Part shown: positions 30,974-35,957 of the stretch, in pieces
Position numbering within the stretch: position 1 is the stretch's first letter
Layout of the letters: each line of letters opens with the position of its first letter
DNA from: Cryomorphaceae bacterium
Lineage (GTDB): Bacteria > Bacteroidota > Bacteroidia > Flavobacteriales > Flavobacteriaceae
NCBI GenBank assembly: GCA_003331885.1
Contig: QOPZ01000006.1
Span: forward strand, 1 to 35,957
Reading direction: 5' to 3'
Length of the DNA: 35,957 nucleotides
Position numbers and translations under genes: made by a program
The notes under the pieces: generated by a model
The model's database searches: none
The model's input: only the letters and a program-made list of their open reading frames with translations
What the model was told of the DNA's origin: nothing

Positions 30974-32490
30974 AAAGGGTCCTCATCCTCTTCTTTAGAT
31001 CTGTAACTTCCACTTTCAAAAGCCTGATCTGGATTAACTTTTTGATCTTGATTTAGTTTTGATTCATATTCAAATGGATTATCATAACTGCTTAAGTTCT
31101 CAAACTTACCAAGTGAGCTTATAAACTTTAATTTAATTGAATTTAAACCTCCATTTCTATGTTTTGCAACTATAAATTCTGCTTGACCTAACGCTGAAGA
31201 ATGATCTTCATCATCCCACTCATCCATTTTATAGTACTCTGGTCTATAGAGAAAAGATACAATGTCAGCATCTTGTTCAATTGCACCTGATTCTCTAAGG
31301 TCTGAAAGAATAGGTCTTTTAACACCACCACGGAGTTCAACAGCTCTAGATAGCTGAGATAAAGCAATTATTGGTATATCTAATTCTTTTGCTAATGCCT
31401 TTAAATTTCTTGAGATGGTTGAAATTTCTTGTTCTCTATTTCCTGTTTTTTGAGTTGAACCAATTGTCATAAGCTGTAAATAATCTAAAACAATTAATTT
31501 AATTCCATATTGAGATGACAATCTTCTAGCTTTTGCTCTCAATTCAAAAATAGATAATGATGGAGTATCATCAATATATAATGGTGCATTTTCTAAATTA
31601 GCTACTTTTACGTTAAGTTGTTCCCATTCAAATTTTTCTAATTTACCAGTTCTAAGTTTTTCAGAATTTAACCCAGTTTCAGATGAAATTAATCTAGTTA
31701 TTAGCTGAATTGATGACATTTCTAATGAAAAAAATGCTACAGGAATATTATTTTCTACAGACATATTTCTAGCCATAGATAATGTAAAAGCTGTTTTTCC
31801 CATCCCTGGTCTGGCTGCAATAATAATTAAATCACTTGGTTGCCATCCTGAGGTTAATTTATCAATCTCAAAAAATCCTGAAGGTATCCCACTTAATCCT
31901 TCTTTTTTAGAAATTTCTTCTATTTTTTGTTTTGCTTGTATTACCAAATCTTCTGCTGTTTGGGTGTTTTTTTTGAGATTTCCCTGAGAAATATCATATA
32001 TTTTAGATTCAGCATCATCTAACAAGTCAAAAACATCAGATGTTTCATCATAAGAGTTTTCAATAATTTCATTTGAAATTTGAATAAGTCTTCTTTGAAT
32101 ATATTTTTGTAAGATTATCCTAGAGTGAAATTCAATATGAGCAGATGATGAAACTTTTTGTGTTAATTCAACTAAATAATAATCTCCTCCAATTAAATTT
32201 AACTTTGCCTCTTTTTTTAATTGGTGAGATACAGTTTTAATATCAATTGGTTCTTGTTTATCAAATAAATTAATTATTGAATTGAAAATAAGCTTATGAC
32301 TTTCTTTATAAAAAGCATCTGGTTGTAAAATATCTATAACTTCATCAACTCCTTTTTTATCAATCATCATTGCCCCTAGTACTACCTCTTCTAAATCAAC
32401 TGCTTGAGGAGGAATTTTTCCTTTTTGCATTGAAAAAACAGAGGAACTAGATAAACTTGATGAAGATTTTAGATTTTCTACTCTTTTCAT
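30970..32490 (-). CDS. dnaB: Replicative DNA helicase DnaB
   Basis: DnaB is the hexameric helicase of the replication fork. The 506 residues have a Ser-rich N-terminal leader (9-18), the helical N-domain (30-165), a linker, and the RecA-like core with Walker A 'ARPGMGKT' (226-233), '[10 protein letters not shown]', Walker B '[10 protein letters not shown]', '[11 protein letters not shown]' and '[16 protein letters not shown]'. No intein interrupts the core. The C-terminal tail is acidic. It overlaps rplT by 4 bases at its end. accA lies 100 bases upstream on the same strand; that spacer holds no visible gene or promoter match. Confidence 0.97.
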   Translation of the reverse strand: MKRVENLKSSSSLSSSSVFSMQKGKIPPQAVDLEEVVLGAMMIDKKGVDEVIDILQPDAFYKESHKLIFNSIINLFDKQEPIDIKTVSHQLKKEAKLNLIGGDYYLVELTQKVSSSAHIEFHSRIILQKYIQRRLIQISNEIIENSYDETSDVFDLLDDAESKIYDISQGNLKKNTQTAEDLVIQAKQKIEEISKKEGLSGIPSGFFEIDKLTSGWQPSDLIIIAARPGMGKTAFTLSMARNMSVENNIPVAFFSLEMSSIQLITRLISSETGLNSEKLRTGKLEKFEWEQLNVKVANLENAPLYIDDTPSLSIFELRAKARRLSSQYGIKLIVLDYLQLMTIGSTQKTGNREQEISTISRNLKALAKELDIPIIALSQLSRAVELRGGVKRPILSDLRESGAIEQDADIVSFLYRPEYYKMDEWDDEDHSSALGQAEFIVAKHRNGGLNSIKLKFISSLGKFENLSSYDNPFEYESKLNQDQKVNPDQAFESGSYRSKEEDEDPF

Positions 32491-32590
32491 TCATCTAACT
32501 TATAAAAATGAATAGGTTTTATATGATTTAATAATAAAATTAAACAAACAGATATATGTTAATAAGTAGGTCTTAATTGTTAATAGTAGA

Positions 32591-33547
32591 TTATAATTCT
32601 TTATATACTCCCATTTCAGTAAATCTGTGAAGTCTATTCTCGAGGAGATCTTTAATTTTTGTCTTTTTAAGATCATTGAATGAATTAATAATTTCTTTTT
32701 TTACAGTATTAAAAACTTTTTCTCTATTTTGATGAGCACCACCTAATGGTTCTTTAATAATTTTATCAATTAATTTATTTTCTTTCATATCAATAGGTGT
32801 AAGTTTTAAAACATTTGCAGCTTCTTCTTTGAAATCCCAACTTCTCCATAATATCGAGGAACAGGATTCAGGTGAAATTACCGAGTACCATGTATTTTCA
32901 AGCATCATTATTTTATCACCGATTCCAATGCCTAAAGCTCCACCTGAGGCTCCCTCTCCTATTACAATTACAATAATTTGAGTCTTAAGATTAAACATTT
33001 CATATAAATTTCTAGCGATAGCTTCTGCTTGTCCTTTTTCTTCAGCTTCAATTCCAGGATATGCACCAGGTGTATCAACCATGGTAACAATTGGAATATT
33101 GAATTTTTCAGCTAATTTCATTAATCTTAAAGCTTTTCTGTATCCTTCTGGATTTGCCATTCCAAAGTTTCTATACTGTCTTGTTTTGATATTATAACCT
33201 TTTTGCTGCCCAATAAACATAAAGGTTTGATCATCAACTTTACCCAAACCACCAATCATAGCCTTATCATCACCAATATTTCTATCCCCGTGCAGTTCTA
33301 TAAAACTATTATTTGTCAAAGCATTAATATAGTCTAATGTATAAGGTCTCGAGGGATGTCTTGATAATTGAACTCTTTGCCAAGGAGATATATTTAAATA
33401 TATGTTCTTCTTCATTAATTCAATTTTTTCTTTAAGTTTTTTTGAAGTGTCTCTTACATCAACCTTACTTTCATCACCAATAACATTACATTTATCAAGT
33501 TGATCTTTTAATTCTTTTAAAGGAAGTTCAAAGTCTAAATATTCCAT
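32591..33547 (-). CDS. accA: Acetyl-CoA carboxylase carboxyltransferase subunit alpha
   Basis: AccA, with AccD, transfers CO2 from carboxybiotin to acetyl-CoA, the committed step of fatty-acid synthesis. From ATG 33547 it has 318 residues, the family norm: '[15 protein letters not shown]', '[19 protein letters not shown]', '[19 protein letters not shown]', '[20 protein letters not shown]', '[21 protein letters not shown]', '[11 protein letters not shown]' and '[14 protein letters not shown]'. An ATG further upstream (33652) would reach into the lptG gene and is rejected. A -7 element TATATTTG lies at 33558-33565. Confidence 0.96.
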   Translation of the reverse strand: MEYLDFELPLKELKDQLDKCNVIGDESKVDVRDTSKKLKEKIELMKKNIYLNISPWQRVQLSRHPSRPYTLDYINALTNNSFIELHGDRNIGDDKAMIGGLGKVDDQTFMFIGQQKGYNIKTRQYRNFGMANPEGYRKALRLMKLAEKFNIPIVTMVDTPGAYPGIEAEEKGQAEAIARNLYEMFNLKTQIIVIVIGEGASGGALGIGIGDKIMMLENTWYSVISPESCSSILWRSWDFKEEAANVLKLTPIDMKENKLIDKIIKEPLGGAHQNREKVFNTVKKEIINSFNDLKKTKIKDLLENRLHRFTEMGVYKEL

Positions 33548-33557
33548 AAATTCTAAC

Positions 33558-33565
33558 CAAATATA
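33558..33565 (-). promoter_or_regulatory. -7 element of the accA promoter
   Basis: TATATTTG on the minus strand, exact consensus, only 10 bases before the accA ATG. The leader would be about 5 bases or less, nearly leaderless. No -33 TTG at the expected place. Confidence 0.45.
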
Positions 33566-33588
33566 TATATTTAAAAAATAAAAAAATC

Positions 33589-34665
33589 TTATTTTTTTGC
33601 CATTCTCATGATTTGTAAAGTAACTATTAAAAACACAAAATTTGGTGCCCATGCACCAACAAATGCATTCAAGTCTGATTTAATAACAAGAACTGAAAAA
33701 AACTTATCAAAGAATATAAATATAAATGCAAGTGAAATACCAAAGGCTAAATTTATTCCAATTCCTCCTCTCTTTTTAAAAGAGGAAACAGATACTGCAA
33801 GTAAGGTTAAAATCAATACTGAGAAAGGAATGCTTAATCTTCTATTTCTTTCGAGTAAGTGATTATTAAGTAATGGCGAACCACTTGCTTTTTCTTCATT
33901 TATGAATTTATTTAATTCAAAAAAACTTAAAACCTTTGCTTGATATTTTAATGATGAAAGATCCTCAATATTGAAATTAAAAAGGGTATCATATATTCTG
34001 CGAGATTCAATAATTTCAGATTCATTAACAAATGATCTTTTGAAAAAATCTGTTAATCTAAAAATACTATCCTCATCAACCCATCTAATATTTCTTGCAG
34101 AAATTTTTTCTATGAGTTTATTTTTATCAAAGAGTTCATGAGAAAAATTATAAGCTTGATTTCTAGTGGGATTATAAGAGCTAACATATATATATTCATT
34201 ATCAGCTATTTGTTTATATAAATTAGATAGATTTCTGTCTTTTTTATTTTTACTTAAATACTTGTATTGAAATTCATTAAAACTTTTGTTTTTTTCAGGG
34301 ACAATAAACATTCCTGAAAAGGCAGATATTAATAAAATAATTGTTGCTGAGATTAAATATGGTTTTAAAAACCTGTTAAATGAAATACCAGAACTTAAAA
34401 TAGCAGTTATTTCTGAATTGTTTGAAAGTTTTGATGTAAACCATATAACTGAAAGAAAAACAAAGATTGGAAATAAAAAGTATCCATAGTACCATACAAA
34501 ATCAGAATAATATTCTAAAATCTCAACTAATGATAGCTCATGTTCTTTAAACTTATCAATTTTTTCAGAGATATCAACTAAAATGCCTATGGGAATAAAT
34601 AATAAAAACATCATTAAAAATGTTAGTAAAAACTTTTTTATGATGTATTTGTCTAAGATTTTCAT
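33589..34665 (-). CDS. LptF/LptG-family LPS export permease
   Basis: A 358-residue inner-membrane protein of the YjgP/YjgQ (LptF/LptG) family, which with the LptB ATPase extracts lipopolysaccharide for transport to the outer membrane. The N-terminus reads '[19 protein letters not shown]', with six helices (three near each end) around a periplasmic jellyroll region (about 110-265). The LptF or LptG role cannot be separated here, and the second permease is not in the window. Its ATG overlaps the last base of the tgt stop (TAATG on the minus strand); accA follows after 41 bases. Confidence 0.9.
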   Translation of the reverse strand: MKILDKYIIKKFLLTFLMMFLLFIPIGILVDISEKIDKFKEHELSLVEILEYYSDFVWYYGYFLFPIFVFLSVIWFTSKLSNNSEITAILSSGISFNRFLKPYLISATIILLISAFSGMFIVPEKNKSFNEFQYKYLSKNKKDRNLSNLYKQIADNEYIYVSSYNPTRNQAYNFSHELFDKNKLIEKISARNIRWVDEDSIFRLTDFFKRSFVNESEIIESRRIYDTLFNFNIEDLSSLKYQAKVLSFFELNKFINEEKASGSPLLNNHLLERNRRLSIPFSVLILTLLAVSVSSFKKRGGIGINLAFGISLAFIFIFFDKFFSVLVIKSDLNAFVGAWAPNFVFLIVTLQIMRMAKK

Positions 34666-35795
34666 TACAATTTATTATTCAATTTACTAACTATTTGATT
34701 TTTCCAATCAAAAAATCTATCCTCTTTAATTGCTAGTTTTGATTCCTCAATAATCCAACTGTAAAATCCTAAGTTGTGTATAGTTGCAATTTCTTTTCCT
34801 AAATATTCATTAATATTGAATAAATGTCTAAGATAAGACTTTGAATACATCTTGTCTACAAATGTTGTTCCATCTGGATCAATTTGACTATTGTCAAATT
34901 TCCACTTTTTATTTTTAATATTTATTGTACCGTTCTTAGTAAATAACATGCCATTTCGAGCATTCCTGGTAGGCATTACACAATCAAACATATCAACTCC
35001 TAAAGAAATATTTTCAAGAATATTGGTTGGAGTTCCAACCCCCATTAAATATCTAGGCTTATCTTCTGGAAGAACAGAACATACTTCCTCACACATCTCA
35101 TACATTAAATCATGTGGCTCACCTACGGACAAACCACCAATAGCATTTCCTTGTAACTCATAACTGGAAATGATTTCAGCAGATTGCCTTCTTAAATCTT
35201 TATAAACACTACCTTGAACTATAGGAAAAAAACATTGATCATAGTCATATCTTGGCTGAGTAGAATTAAATCTATCAATACATCTTTTTAGCCATTTATG
35301 TGTTAAATCCATCGATTTTCTAGCATAAGTTTTATCACACGGATATGGTGTACATTCATCAAAAGCCATTATAATATCTGCACCAATATTTCTTTGAGTA
35401 TCAATTACACTTTCAGGTGAAAAGAAATGGTAAGAACCATCAATATGAGATTTAAACTTAACACCATCACTATTTATTTTTCGGTTTGCAGATAATGAAT
35501 AAACTTGATATCCACCACTATCTGTCAATATATTATTTTCCCAACTCATGAATTTATGAATTCCTCCTGCTTTAACAATTGCTTCTTCACCTGGTCTTAA
35601 ATAAAGATGGTATGTATTAGAAAGTAATACTTTCGGTGAAATACTTTCAATTAAATCTTTGTTATGAACACCCTTAATTGCAGCAGAGGTAGCAACAGGC
35701 ATAAAAATAGGTGTTTCAAAAGTACCATGATCTGTTTTAATTTCTCCAACTCTAGCGGAGGTTTTAATATCCTTTTTTTTTATCTTAAACATCAT
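34665..35795 (-). CDS. tgt: tRNA-guanine transglycosylase, lacking the usual zinc cysteines
   Basis: Tgt swaps guanine 34 for preQ1 in tRNAs with GUN anticodons during queuosine synthesis. The 376 residues have 'TDSGGYQVYS' (D92), 'AFDECTPYP' (D146), 'GGLSVGEP' and the nucleophile D271 in 'FDCVMPTRNARNG'. Canonical Tgt binds zinc through a CxCxxC ... His set near residues 302-340. Here 'DNSQIDPDGTTFVDKMYSKS' has no Cys, although His340 ('ATIHNLGFY') remains. I recall the same loss in other Bacteroidota Tgt proteins. The protein starts with two ATG codons. lptG is coupled to its stop. The -7 element at 35803-35810 implies a nearly leaderless mRNA. Confidence 0.94.
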   Translation of the reverse strand: MMFKIKKKDIKTSARVGEIKTDHGTFETPIFMPVATSAAIKGVHNKDLIESISPKVLLSNTYHLYLRPGEEAIVKAGGIHKFMSWENNILTDSGGYQVYSLSANRKINSDGVKFKSHIDGSYHFFSPESVIDTQRNIGADIIMAFDECTPYPCDKTYARKSMDLTHKWLKRCIDRFNSTQPRYDYDQCFFPIVQGSVYKDLRRQSAEIISSYELQGNAIGGLSVGEPHDLMYEMCEEVCSVLPEDKPRYLMGVGTPTNILENISLGVDMFDCVMPTRNARNGMLFTKNGTINIKNKKWKFDNSQIDPDGTTFVDKMYSKSYLRHLFNINEYLGKEIATIHNLGFYSWIIEESKLAIKEDRFFDWKNQIVSKLNNKL

Positions 35796-35802
35796 CTTCT
35801 AT

Positions 35803-35810
35803 CAAATATA
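35803..35810 (-). promoter_or_regulatory. -7 element of the tgt promoter
   Basis: TATATTTG on the minus strand, exact consensus, only 7 bases before the first tgt ATG, so transcription would start at or just before the start codon. No clear -33 element. Confidence 0.45.
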
Positions 35811-35913
35811 AATTATAAAAATTTAGAAATTAATTTCTTGTTGATTAATTAAGATTAATAGTTAATAAGTTTAAATTTTATAAGTCTAAGACTTGATAAT
35901 ATATTATATTTTT

Positions 35914-35957
35914 ATGGAGATGAGTAATTTATCTGAAATAGTAATTCAAGTTAGGAG
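35914..35957 (+). CDS. Start of an unidentified gene, cut by the window edge
   Basis: An open frame begins with ATG at 35914, with a second in-frame ATG at 35920, and runs off the window after 14 codons ('MEMSNLSEIVIQVR'). I do not recognise the product from so few residues. It is divergent from tgt across 118 bases of AT-rich spacer, which holds a short palindrome, AAGTC-TAA-GACTT (35882-35894), and no strong promoter match for this gene. Confidence 0.35.
   Translation, partial: MEMSNLSEIVIQVR

Noticed and set aside
32591-33652. Longer reading frame for accA starting at 33652
   Set aside because: The extra 35 residues are Phe/Tyr/Asn-rich, match no AccA sequence and lie over the end of lptG; ATG 33547 gives the family N-terminus.
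35882-35894. Palindrome AAGTC-TAA-GACTT near the right edge as an operator
   Set aside because: The arms have only 5 bases, with no clear promoter beside it; too weak to call without comparison.
1-35957. CRISPR array, prophage, insertion sequence or integron
   Set aside because: No regularly spaced repeats, transposase, integrase or phage genes were found on either strand; both tRNA genes are flanked by core genes without attachment-site duplications that I could see.

Overview
The window is a very AT-rich stretch of a bacterial chromosome, almost entirely core genes packed end to end. Several things point to the phylum Bacteroidota, most likely class Flavobacteriia, and probably a streamlined marine lineage (the lineage is inference). 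They are: -7 promoter elements of the form TAnnTTTG, no Shine-Dalgarno sequences before genes, a bacillithiol enzyme (BshB1), families typical of the group (DUF4293, DUF1599, DUF6095, DUF3050, the CPXCG protein), and gene neighbourhoods familiar from flavobacteria (folP-cdaA, rho/rpsT/proS, cysS-yidD-lgt, thrS-infC-rpmI-rplT, tgt-lptG-accA-dnaB). There is no phage, insertion sequence, CRISPR array or plasmid gene.

Layout. 1-3317 (+): the end of hemE, then hemN, hemH and hemJ, late heme synthesis with zero-length or overlapping junctions. 3318-7538: a LysE-type exporter, a DUF3050 protein with a heme-oxygenase-like metal-site pattern, a lipoprotein sulfatase and a secreted M28 peptidase. 7585-13033 (-): a long one-direction run of DUF1599, an orphan DppB-type permease, tpiA, clpS, glutathione peroxidase, a transsulfuration enzyme, bshB1, tRNA-His and a CPXCG protein. 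13036-14674 (+): folP and cdaA. 14657-17177 (-): an ABC exporter and truA. 17230-21644: a YfcE-like phosphoesterase, DUF4293, rho, rpsT, tRNA-Glu and proS. 21700-24384 (+): a Tyr/Gly/Ser-rich lipoprotein and a FadL-like outer-membrane protein. 24424-30973 (+): folE, cysS, yidD, lgt, DUF6095, thrS, infC, rpmI and rplT. 30970-35795 (-): dnaB, accA, an LptF/LptG permease and tgt. A new gene begins at the right edge.

How the genes work together. hemE/hemN/hemH/hemJ cover the late steps of heme synthesis. The transsulfuration enzyme, BshB1 and the thiol peroxidase form a plausible sulfur/redox module. Lgt modifies lipoproteins such as the sulfatase and the Tyr/Gly-rich protein. The thrS-rplT block and proS, cysS, truA, tgt and rpsT belong to translation.

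I did not find an obvious new defence or mobile system. The most interesting signals are in regulation and architecture. Six of seven tail-to-tail gene pairs overlap or abut, leaving no room for a terminator. infC and the sulfatase have no ordinary start codon. The clpS start codon lies in a perfect hairpin. The rho transcription start lies in an inverted repeat. The truA and phosphoesterase promoters interlock. Several enzymes have notable active-site or metal-site variation (Tgt without zinc cysteines, a cysteine cluster in ferrochelatase, the DUF3050 metal-site pattern).
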